The notes under the pieces were generated by a model. The model had not been told where the DNA came from. It saw only the letters and a list, made by a program, of their open reading frames with translations, and searched no databases. The position numbers were made by a program, and so were the translations under genes. Shown in pieces: positions 52,822-60,345 of a DNA stretch of 64,000 bases. This DNA comes from an uncultured Lachnospiraceae bacterium (GTDB taxonomy: Bacteria > Bacillota > Clostridia > Lachnospirales > Lachnospiraceae): assembly GCA_910587715.1 (NCBI GenBank), contig CAJUMV010000015.1, forward strand, positions 1 through 64,000, written 5' to 3'. How positions within the stretch are numbered: the first letter of the stretch is position 1; each line of letters starts with the position of its first letter.

Positions 52822-53017
52822 ATAGTTACTTTTCACACCCGCACCATGCACTTGCTGCATGGTGTCGGAGCCAGCGCCAAAATGCCTGTTTTTTGGCATT
52901 TTGTGTGCATCATCGTTGCAATTCACACCGGATAATCGTAAATTAGTGCGGAATCTGGCGTAGGTGTGAATTGTAACATCAGATACGCATTTAGCAATAT
53001 ATGTGGAAAACTTTTCG
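52822..53017. repeat. Palindrome-rich intergenic region after the GH26 gene
   Basis: No gene is seen here. GCACCATGCA and TGCATGGTGT (about 52841-52864) form a hairpin like the one before spoIIIAA. CAAAATGCC (52878-52886) pairs with GGCATTTTG (52895-52903). A 15-bp inverted repeat with one mismatch, GTTGCAATTCACACC (52915-52929) and GGTGTGAATTGTAAC (52963-52977), encloses 33 nt. CACACC also occurs at 52834-52839. It looks like an old mobile-element scar or a multi-site control region. Confidence 0.55.
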
Positions 53018-53047
53018 TTGACAAGAAAAGGGTTTTTTCTATATAAT
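53018..53047 (+). promoter_or_regulatory. Strong sigma-A promoter of the chemoreceptor gene
   Basis: TTGACA (53018-53023) and TATAAT (53042-53047) match both consensus boxes with an 18-bp spacer. The 5' leader would be about 70 nt. Confidence 0.85.
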
Positions 53048-53061
53048 TTTTTTAATACAAG

Positions 53062-53073
53062 TAAAACGTTTAA
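53062..53073 (+). promoter_or_regulatory. LacI-type operator candidate after the chemoreceptor promoter
   Basis: TAAAACGTTTAA contains the perfect palindrome AAACGTTT (53064-53071), the core typical of LacI-family operators. It lies about 8-18 nt after the predicted start of transcription, a usual repressor position. The LacI protein at 55292 is the nearest candidate. Confidence 0.45.
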
Positions 53074-53123
53074 TATAATGTCATACAGTATGAAAAAATT
53101 AATCAGAACGAGGGGCGAAAGAC

Positions 53124-55172
53124 ATGAAGAGCTTGAAATTTGGTTTAAGTACTAAGATTACGGCATGTATTTTAACGGTGCAGATTGTTGTTATGGCGGC
53201 GATGGTGCTTTTTATCGGTAATGCGATTACCAATAATACGAGACGGAGTACCACGAACAACATGGAGACGGTCGTGGAGGAACGCAGCCGGATCATTGAG
53301 AATTATGTACAGGAAGTAGAGCAGAAGCTCACGGCGTACAGCCGGGCGGGAGAGATATTGGATGTGCTGAAAAATCCCACCGACGAGGCGGCGGTTGCGG
53401 CTGCACAGGCTTACACGGAAAAGTTTTCGGCGGATGTGAGCAATCTGGAAGGGCTTTATGTGAGTGAGTGGAATACCCACGTGCTGGCGCATACCAACGC
53501 GGCGGTGGTGGGCATCACCACCAGAGAGGGCGATCCGCTCAAGGCATTGCAGGATGCGATGCTTGCGGCGGACGGCGTATATAATACAGGAATTATCATA
53601 TCTCCTGCGAGCGGGCAGCAGATCGTGTCCATATACCGGGCAGTTTTTGACGAGAGCGGCAATCCCGTCGGACTGGTCGGCGGCGGCGTGTTCACCACAG
53701 GGCTGATCCAGCTTTTGGATTCCCTGACCATGCAGGGTATGGAGAATGCAGAGTACTGCATGGTAAATGTGGCGAACGGGCAGTACATATTCTGTGAGGA
53801 CAGTGAAAAGGTGGCGACGGAGGCGGAGGAAGAGTATATCCGCAATCTGTGTGCGCAATACAGCGGCGCTGCCGCAAACGTCATGGGATTTACGGAGTAT
53901 ACGGAAGACGGGCGGGAGAATATCGCCACCTACTACTATATGGCGAACCGGGGCTGGCTCTTTATTGTGTCTGACAGCGCGGCGGAGATTTTTGCGACGA
54001 CAGATCGGCTCAAACAGACCATGATGTTTTGGGCGATTGCGACGCTGGTTGTTCTTCTGGTGGCTTCCGGCGTAATCATCAGGGGGCTTATGAATCCGCT
54101 CCGCTCCATTGAGGAGAGCATAGTGGCTCTGCAGAAGTTCAATATTGCGGATAACCCGGTGATTCAAAAGCATATTAAACGCGGCGATGAGCTCGGCAGC
54201 ATTGCGGAGGCGACGGATGGGCTGATCCATTCTCTGCAGACCATATCGGACACCTTGAACGACTGTTCAAGATCCCTCAACGAGAAGGCTGAGAGCATGC
54301 GTGATTCCGCGGAGAATTTGGCGGACGGCACGTCGGATAACATTGCGGTTACGCAGGAGTTGTCGGCGTCCATGGATAACACGAACACGCTTGTTCAGAA
54401 CGTAACTACGGAAATTGACAGCATCAACCATCTGGTTGACGACATTTTGGAGGGAATCAAAGCCTCCGTGAGCACAAGCGATCAGGTGATCGGCAGCGCC
54501 ATAGATATGAAGGATGAGGCGAACTTTGCATATCGGAACGGGGAAGAAAAGCTGCATGAGACGAAGGCGGCTGTCGAGGAGGCAATTGAGAAGTTAAAGA
54601 GCCTGACCAAGATCAACGAGCTGGCGGCTGAGATTTTAAGCATAGCCGGAAAGACCAATCTGCTGTCTCTCAACGCTTCGATCGAGGCGGCGAGGGCAGG
54701 CGAGGCAGGGAAAGGATTTGCCGTGGTGGCAGGTTCTATTGCCAATCTGGCGGATACTTCCAAGGAGACGGCTTCTTCCATTCAGGATATATGCGGAGAG
54801 GCGAACAGCAGTATCGCTACCGTGAATACCTGCTTTGAATCCATTATTTCTTTTATTGAACAGGAAGTGGTGGTGCAGTTTAAGGGCTTTGCGGAGAAAT
54901 CCACCGATTACAGCGAGGCCGTGAGCGGGATCAAGGATAAGTTGGACGAGATGCTTAACGCAGTGGGAAGACTGGAGCGATCCGTGACGCAGATCGCGGA
55001 GAACGCCAGCGACGTAGGCGTGATTATGTCGGAAAACCAGACCGCTATCGGTACAATTGTGGAGAAAAACGCGGAGACGGCGAAGATTGCGGGAACGACG
55101 CAGGATCAATCCATACAGAACAGGGAGATGGCGGATCATCTCGGAGAGATTGTGGGCAGATTTCACAGATAA
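53124..55172 (+). CDS. Methyl-accepting chemotaxis protein
   Basis: Chemoreceptor of 682 aa. Transmembrane segments lie at about 12-33 and 298-320, enclosing a large extracellular sensing domain, probably dCache type. A HAMP-like linker follows, then the cytoplasmic signalling domain with the conserved tip NLLSLNASIEAARAGEAGKG. The ligand is unknown. The gene has its own strong promoter and a LacI-type operator candidate. GAGGGGCGAAAGAC precedes the start. It lies beside the LacI gene in the accessory block, so control by sugar is plausible. The receptor implies a motile, chemotactic organism. Confidence 0.9.
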   Translation: MKSLKFGLSTKITACILTVQIVVMAAMVLFIGNAITNNTRRSTTNNMETVVEERSRIIENYVQEVEQKLTAYSRAGEILDVLKNPTDEAAVAAAQAYTEKFSADVSNLEGLYVSEWNTHVLAHTNAAVVGITTREGDPLKALQDAMLAADGVYNTGIIISPASGQQIVSIYRAVFDESGNPVGLVGGGVFTTGLIQLLDSLTMQGMENAEYCMVNVANGQYIFCEDSEKVATEAEEEYIRNLCAQYSGAAANVMGFTEYTEDGRENIATYYYMANRGWLFIVSDSAAEIFATTDRLKQTMMFWAIATLVVLLVASGVIIRGLMNPLRSIEESIVALQKFNIADNPVIQKHIKRGDELGSIAEATDGLIHSLQTISDTLNDCSRSLNEKAESMRDSAENLADGTSDNIAVTQELSASMDNTNTLVQNVTTEIDSINHLVDDILEGIKASVSTSDQVIGSAIDMKDEANFAYRNGEEKLHETKAAVEEAIEKLKSLTKINELAAEILSIAGKTNLLSLNASIEAARAGEAGKGFAVVAGSIANLADTSKETASSIQDICGEANSSIATVNTCFESIISFIEQEVVVQFKGFAEKSTDYSEAVSGIKDKLDEMLNAVGRLERSVTQIAENASDVGVIMSENQTAIGTIVEKNAETAKIAGTTQDQSIQNREMADHLGEIVGRFHR

Positions 55173-55191
55173 ATCCATGGGGATTTACAAT

Positions 55192-55229
55192 GGCAAATGG
55201 GCGCAGGCATCAACCGGCGTCCGTTTGCC
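55192..55229 (+). terminator. Hairpin after the chemoreceptor gene
   Basis: GGCAAATGG (55192-55200) pairs with CCGTTTGCC (55221-55229), including one T-G pair, around a GC-rich loop. It begins 20 nt after the stop codon. No T tract follows, so termination is only inferred. Confidence 0.4.
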
Positions 55230-55250
55230 GTTATAGGGGATAAAACCTTT

Positions 55251-55265
55251 TTTGCGCCGCGCAAA
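55251..55265 (+). promoter_or_regulatory. Palindromic operator candidate before lacI-type gene
   Basis: TTTGCGCCGCGCAAA is a perfect 7+1+7 palindrome, 26 nt before the regulator start codon. This position and symmetry fit an autoregulatory operator. It differs from the AAACGTTT site at 53064, so one of the two may belong to another regulator. Confidence 0.5.
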
Positions 55266-55291
55266 GGCGGTGAGAAAGGCAGGGCAGGTTT

Positions 55292-56353
55292 ATGGTAACA
55301 ATCAAGGAAATAGCGGCGGAGTGCGGCGTTTCCGTTGCCACGGTATCCAATGTCATAAACGGAAGATCCAACGTGAGTGTGGAGACAAGGAAAAGGGTGT
55401 TGGATGCGGTCAGACGGACAGGCTACCAGCCGGATTATGTAGCGAGAGGACTGAGAAAGAAAAAGACCAATATGATCGGCATTGTCGCGGAGGATATCTG
55501 TCAGTTTTCCACGCCGGCAATCATGGAAGGGATCATGAGATACTGCGAGCAAAAAAATTATCGCACCGTGATCCAGAATCTGCGCCTGTATGCCAGATGG
55601 GGCGAATTTTGGTATGAAAACGACAATGCGTACCGCTCCATCCTGAATCCTATCATACAGGAAATGATATCGTTCAAAGTAGACGGGCTGCTCTACGTGG
55701 CGGGGCACGCCAGAGTCGTGCGCTATTTTAACGAGGTGATGGCGATGCCGACGGTGGTTGCTTACGCCTACACCCATGCGACGTACACGCCGGTTGTGGT
55801 TTTGGATGACGAAAATGCGGCATGTGCAATGACAAGGTACCTGATCTCCATGGGACACCGCAAAATAGGAATCCTTGCGGGCAAGGCGGATAATATACAT
55901 ACGGGAAGTCGTCTGAGAGGGCATCAGAAGGCTTTGTTTGAGGAAAATATTTTGTATAACCCCGGATGGGTGCGTTACGGTGACTGGGATCGGGACTCCG
56001 GCTATCGGTTCGCGGGAGAACTGCTTGACTGTGGCGTGACAGCAATTCTCTGCATGAATGATCGGATGGCGGGCGGTGTATATGACTACTGCAGGGAGCA
56101 TGGCATACAGGTAGGGGAGGATATTTCCGTGATGGGATTTGATAATCAGGAAATTGCCCAGTATTTTACGCCGGGATTGACAACGATGGCTCTGCCGCTT
56201 ACGGAAATAGGGACGGAGGCGGCGGCAATTCTTCTGGAGCGGCTGGAGACGGAGGAGGAGAGCCTGCCTAACACCGTTTTGGAGCGGAGTATTCCCTGTA
56301 AACTGATTGAGCGGGAGTCGGTGAAACGGATCACGGAGTCATGCGATGCCTAA
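55292..56353 (+). CDS. LacI-family transcriptional regulator
   Basis: A 353-aa repressor or activator with the N-terminal LacI helix-turn-helix (VTIKEIAAECGVSVATVSNVINGR), read in two parts: VTIKEIAAECGVSVATVS and NVINGRSNVS. A periplasmic-binding-like effector domain follows from about residue 60. The effector is probably a sugar, perhaps a product of the neighbouring mannanase; this is only inference. The ribosome site is weak. It sits between the chemoreceptor and the Spo0A-like gene; copy 4 of the two-hairpin element begins 34 nt after its stop. Confidence 0.92.
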   Translation: MVTIKEIAAECGVSVATVSNVINGRSNVSVETRKRVLDAVRRTGYQPDYVARGLRKKKTNMIGIVAEDICQFSTPAIMEGIMRYCEQKNYRTVIQNLRLYARWGEFWYENDNAYRSILNPIIQEMISFKVDGLLYVAGHARVVRYFNEVMAMPTVVAYAYTHATYTPVVVLDDENAACAMTRYLISMGHRKIGILAGKADNIHTGSRLRGHQKALFEENILYNPGWVRYGDWDRDSGYRFAGELLDCGVTAILCMNDRMAGGVYDYCREHGIQVGEDISVMGFDNQEIAQYFTPGLTTMALPLTEIGTEAAAILLERLETEEESLPNTVLERSIPCKLIERESVKRITESCDA

Positions 56354-56386
56354 ATATTCCCCATACCCTGATTATTGTTTATAATA

Positions 56387-56499
56387 GAGTGAAAAGAACT
56401 TCCAGAACTCAGCAGCAGTGGCTGCTTCGTTAAGAAGTTCTAGGAGTTGCATGGCAACTCCGTTTCACTCAAGAGAATGCCTGAAACGAGGCATTCTCC
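56387..56499 (+). repeat. Two-hairpin intergenic element, copy 4
   Basis: Module A: outer stem GAGTGAAA (56387-56394) with TTTCACTC (56463-56470), second stem AGAACTTC (56395-56402) with GAAGTTCT (56434-56441), apical GCAGC (56412-56416) with GCTGC (56421-56425). An extra hairpin GGAGTTGC (56443-56450) with GCAACTCC (56454-56461) is inserted before the outer 3' arm. Module B: GAGAATGCC (56473-56481) with GGCATTCTC (56490-56498). It lies 39 nt before the Spo0A-like gene. Confidence 0.85.
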
Positions 56500-56537
56500 G
56501 TAAAGCAGTCCAATAAACAATATAGGGGGAATAAAGA

Positions 56538-57065
56538 ATGGAGACATTGAATGTGACAGCTGCGAGGGATCAGGAGCAGATTTACCGGATTTTGGATAAT
56601 TTGATCAGTACGAACAAGGAGTTTCGGATACTGATTACCGTTCCCTCGGGGGATAAAGGAACGGAACAGGTGGAGATAGCGAATATGGCGGAGGATATGC
56701 CGGAAACAGAGGGACGGGACTTGGAAAAGGATGTGACGGACATGATTCACGAGATTGGCGTGCCCGCCCATATCAAGGGTTACCAGTATCTGCGGGAGGC
56801 GATTATGATGTCAGTGGAGGATGTGGAAATGCTCGGTTCCATTACGAAGATCCTTTATCCTACTATTGCCAAAAAATACCAGACGACACCGAGCCGGGTA
56901 GAACGCGCCATCCGCCACGCCATAGAGGTAGCGTGGTCGAGAGGGCGGATGGAGACGCTTGACGCGCTTTTCGGGTATACGATCAATACGGGAAAAGGCA
57001 AGCCTACCAATTCGGAATTTATCGCGCTGATTGCAGACAAGATCAGGCTGCAGTACCGCCGTTAA
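56538..57065 (+). CDS. Spo0A-like regulator with a collapsed receiver domain
   Basis: A 175-aa protein. Residues about 63-175 match the Spo0A DNA-binding domain almost throughout: HEIGVPAHIKGYQYLREAI, TPSRVERAIRHAIEVAW and KPTNSEFIALIADK. Full-length Spo0A is about 260-270 aa. Here the receiver is reduced: the first 32 residues (METLNVTAARDQEQIYRILD and onward) align with the first strand and helix, but the middle with the phosphoacceptor aspartate, the switch Thr/Ser and the Lys is absent. Of the acidic pair one position is Arg. The frame is intact, without stops. It cannot be switched by the phosphorelay; it may bind 0A boxes constitutively or be a divergent paralogue. Ribosome site TAGGGGGAATAAAG. 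Confidence 0.85.
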   Translation: METLNVTAARDQEQIYRILDNLISTNKEFRILITVPSGDKGTEQVEIANMAEDMPETEGRDLEKDVTDMIHEIGVPAHIKGYQYLREAIMMSVEDVEMLGSITKILYPTIAKKYQTTPSRVERAIRHAIEVAWSRGRMETLDALFGYTINTGKGKPTNSEFIALIADKIRLQYRR

Positions 57066-57185
57066 TAATTTTTTACGTTTGTAAAATAATCCTTTTATTG
57101 CCACCCGAAATATTGTATACTGTTATTTAGGAGTTCTTAGGGACTGCCTGTATTAAGAATAGCGAGCTACAGTTGGAGGGTTGTC

Positions 57186-58631
57186 ATGAAAAAAATTTTA
57201 TTTGTCGCGTCGGAAGGCGTACCTTTTATCAAAACAGGCGGGTTGGCGGACGTGGTCGGCTCTCTGCCCAAGTGTATTGACAAGCAGTATTTTGATGTGC
57301 GGGTTATCTTGCCGAAGTACACCTGCATGAAGCAGGAAATGAAGGATAAGCTCACTTACAAGACTCACTTCTACATGGATTTTCACTGGAAAGAGGAGTA
57401 TGTGGGGATTCTGGAAGCGGAAGTCGATGGTGTAAAGTATTATTTTGTTGATAACGAGAGTTATTTTAACGGTTTCCAGCCTTACAGCGATAATGCGCTG
57501 TTTGAGATTGAAAAGTATGCCTTTTTCTGTAAGGCGGCGCTTTGCATTCTCCCGGTGATTGATTTCAGACCGGATTTGATTCACTGTCATGACTGGCAGA
57601 CCGGACTGATTCCGGTATACTTAAAGGAACGTTTCCAAGGCGGAGAGTTCTACCGGGGCATTAAGACTGTTATGACGATTCACAACCTGAAATTCCAAGG
57701 AAAGTGGAGCGTGAAGGAGGTCAAGGAGATCACGGGACTGCCGGGGTATTTCTTTACGGCGGATAAGCTGGAAGCGTACAAGGATGCGAACCTCTTAAAA
57801 GGCGGTTTGGTTTACGCGGATGCCATCACCACGGTCAGCGACACTTACGCGGAGGAGATTAAGACAGCGTTCTACGGCGAGGGCTTAAATGGTCTGCTCT
57901 GTGCGAGGGCAGGGGATTTGCGCGGTATCGTGAACGGCATCGATTATGATGACTTTAATCCGGAGACGGATAAGCACATAGATTTCAGGTACAATGCGGC
58001 GAACTTCCGCAAAGAAAAAGTAAAGAACAAGCGCGCGCTGCAGGAGCAGCTCGGTTTAAATCAGGACGACAGGTCCATGATGATCGGTATTGTATCGAGA
58101 CTGACAGGGCAGAAAGGCTTTGATCTGATCGCCTATATCATGGATGAGCTGTGTCAGGATAATGTACAGATTGTGGTGCTCGGTACAGGCGAGGAGCAGT
58201 ACGAAAACATGTTCCGCCACTTTGACTGGAAGTATCACGGCAAGGTGTCGGCGAATATTTACTATTCGGATGCGCTTTCCCATAAAATTTACGCGTCCAG
58301 CGACGCGTTCCTCATGCCGTCGCTCTTTGAGCCCTGCGGCTTGAGCCAGCTCATGTCCCTGCGCTACGGCACGGTGCCGATTGTGCGTGAGACGGGTGGT
58401 CTGAAAGATACGGTACAGGCATACAATGAGTATGAGGGTACAGGAACCGGCTTTTCCTTTACGAATTACAATGCCCATGAGATGTTAGGGACGATCCGCT
58501 ACGCAGAGCATATTTACTATGACAAGAAGCGGGAATGGAATAAGATTGTGGACAGGGGCATGGCGGCAGATTTCTCGTGGCATGTATCTGCGTCGAAATA
58601 TCAGGAAATGTATGACTGGCTGATTGGATAG
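57186..58631 (+). CDS. glgA: Glycogen synthase (ADP-glucose, GT5)
   Basis: Transfers glucose from ADP-glucose to the non-reducing end of glycogen, 481 aa. The N-terminal ADP-glucose motif KTGGLADVVGSLPK is near 16-29, HDWQTGLIPVYLK follows, and the C-terminal EPCGLSQLMSLRYG is the catalytic E-x7-E-type region. The length is standard. It follows the Spo0A-like gene by 120 nt. TATACT (57116-57121) is a possible -10 box but no well-spaced -35 was found. The flippase gene follows after 4 nt. Confidence 0.95.
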   Translation: MKKILFVASEGVPFIKTGGLADVVGSLPKCIDKQYFDVRVILPKYTCMKQEMKDKLTYKTHFYMDFHWKEEYVGILEAEVDGVKYYFVDNESYFNGFQPYSDNALFEIEKYAFFCKAALCILPVIDFRPDLIHCHDWQTGLIPVYLKERFQGGEFYRGIKTVMTIHNLKFQGKWSVKEVKEITGLPGYFFTADKLEAYKDANLLKGGLVYADAITTVSDTYAEEIKTAFYGEGLNGLLCARAGDLRGIVNGIDYDDFNPETDKHIDFRYNAANFRKEKVKNKRALQEQLGLNQDDRSMMIGIVSRLTGQKGFDLIAYIMDELCQDNVQIVVLGTGEEQYENMFRHFDWKYHGKVSANIYYSDALSHKIYASSDAFLMPSLFEPCGLSQLMSLRYGTVPIVRETGGLKDTVQAYNEYEGTGTGFSFTNYNAHEMLGTIRYAEHIYYDKKREWNKIVDRGMAADFSWHVSASKYQEMYDWLIG

Positions 58632-58635
58632 GGAC

Positions 58636-60345
58636 ATGGAAGATCCGAAGAAGAAAAGCACGTTTGTGCTTCAGGCGGGCATTCTGGCGGCTGCCGGAAT
58701 GCTCGTCAAAGTGATTAGCCTGATATACAGGAGCCCGCTTCTTTCGATTATCGGAGTCGAGGGCAATGGGTATTATATTGCGGCAATCAATATCTACACA
58801 ATTATATTATTGATTTCCTCTTACAGCATCCCCTCGGCAATTTCCAAGGTGATTGCCCAGCGGCTTGCATTTAAGGAATACCGGAATGCACAGAGAGTTT
58901 TTGTCTGTGCACTTCTCTATGTTCTGGTAGTGGGCGGCGTTGCCTCGATTCTGACTTTCGTGGGAGCGCCTTTTCTCGTGGGGAAGAACCAGAATGCGGT
59001 GATAGCGCTTCGTGTGCTGTCGCCGACTATCTTTTTTTCGGGATTTCTGGGGGTGTTTCGCGGCTTTTTTCAGGCGCACGGTTCTATGGTGCACACTTCC
59101 ATTTCACAGGTGTTGGAGCAGATTTTAAACGCGGTGGTCAGTATTCTTGCGGCAAAACTTCTGATTGGGTTTGTGGAAGACGGAGATGCTACCACGCGCG
59201 CTATCTACGGCTCGGCGGGCTCGGCGCTGGGGACAGGCGCGGGCGTGCTGGTCGGTCTTCTTTTTATGTTCGGGATGTACCAGCTTAACGGTAGTATTAT
59301 CAAAAGGCGGGTAGAGCGGGACAAAACATGGCATGAGGAAAGTTACGGGGAGATTTTCAAGGTGATTTTCACCATTGTCACTCCTTTTATTTTGAGCACC
59401 TTCATTTATAACTGCACGACGGCAGTCAATATGACGATCTATTCTCACGTCATGGTGGATTATAAGAAGGTGGACGCGATACTGGCTAATAATTATTACG
59501 GCATTTTTTCAGGGCTAGCCGTGGCGGTGGTGAACATTCCGATTGCCATCGCTTCCGCCATGTCCTCCGCCATCATTCCGGGCGTAGCGTCCTCCTACGT
59601 GAAGGGAACGGTGGGGCAGACGAGAAAACAGGTCACGCGTGCGATTCAGATGACCATGCTGATTGCGATTCCGGCAGCGGTGGGGATTGCCGTGCTGCCA
59701 AGACCCATTATGCAGTTTATCTTTCCACAGAAAGAGTCTCTGGACATGGCGTCCGAGCTTTTGGCGGCGCTGTCTGTGACGGTCGTGCTCTACAGTCTTT
59801 CGACCCTGACCAATGCGATTTTACAGGGTATCGGCAAGGTTAACACGCCGGTCATCCATGCGTCGATTGCTCTGGTGATTCAGGTGGCGGGACTGCTTGC
59901 GCTTCTGATTTTTACGGATCTGGGGCTGTATGCGCTGGTGGCGGCAAATGTCATTTATTCTCTGTTGATGTGTATTTTGAACCAATTATCCGTGAGAAAG
60001 AATTTGGAATATCGCATAGATGTGGTGAAGCTGTTTTTGAAACCGTTGTTTGCGGCGGTTATCATGGGCGCGGTGGCTTACGGTGTGTATCACGGACTGA
60101 TTCTGCTCATTCCGGTAAGCCGGGTGGTACTGTTAGCTGCCATCGGTATCGGGGTGTGCGTTTACGGAGCGGTGCTGCTTCTTATCGGCGGGGTAAGCCG
60201 TGAGGAGCTCCAGGCTTTCCCCAGAGGGTACACGCTGGTGCATATCGCGGAAAAATTGCACCTGTTACCCGATGAGACGAAGCGGGGAAAGAAGCGGCGG
60301 AGAAAAAAGAAAAAGAAGCGGAAAAAGGAGCGCGCGTCTTTATGA
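58636..60345 (+). CDS. Polysaccharide flippase of the MVF family (SpoVB/MurJ-like)
   Basis: A 569-aa polytopic membrane protein of the MOP superfamily with about 14 transmembrane helices. Relatives include SpoVB and MurJ-type lipid II flippases and polysaccharide exporters. The N-terminal pattern STFVLQAGILAAAGMLVKVI is typical of the clostridial SpoVB-like group. The C-terminus is a run of Lys and Arg, probably cytoplasmic. ATG 58636 is preferred to a TTG at 58624. The start is 4 nt after glgA, and it overlaps the next gene by 4 nt. Whether it serves spore cortex or cell wall synthesis is not clear. Confidence 0.8.
   Translation: MEDPKKKSTFVLQAGILAAAGMLVKVISLIYRSPLLSIIGVEGNGYYIAAINIYTIILLISSYSIPSAISKVIAQRLAFKEYRNAQRVFVCALLYVLVVGGVASILTFVGAPFLVGKNQNAVIALRVLSPTIFFSGFLGVFRGFFQAHGSMVHTSISQVLEQILNAVVSILAAKLLIGFVEDGDATTRAIYGSAGSALGTGAGVLVGLLFMFGMYQLNGSIIKRRVERDKTWHEESYGEIFKVIFTIVTPFILSTFIYNCTTAVNMTIYSHVMVDYKKVDAILANNYYGIFSGLAVAVVNIPIAIASAMSSAIIPGVASSYVKGTVGQTRKQVTRAIQMTMLIAIPAAVGIAVLPRPIMQFIFPQKESLDMASELLAALSVTVVLYSLSTLTNAILQGIGKVNTPVIHASIALVIQVAGLLALLIFTDLGLYALVAANVIYSLLMCILNQLSVRKNLEYRIDVVKLFLKPLFAAVIMGAVAYGVYHGLILLIPVSRVVLLAAIGIGVCVYGAVLLLIGGVSREELQAFPRGYTLVHIAEKLHLLPDETKRGKKRRRKKKKKRKKERASL

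Noticed and set aside
24297..56499. The two-hairpin elements as insertion sequences or CRISPR
   Set aside because: No transposase gene, no target-site duplication that could be recognised, and only single dispersed copies.
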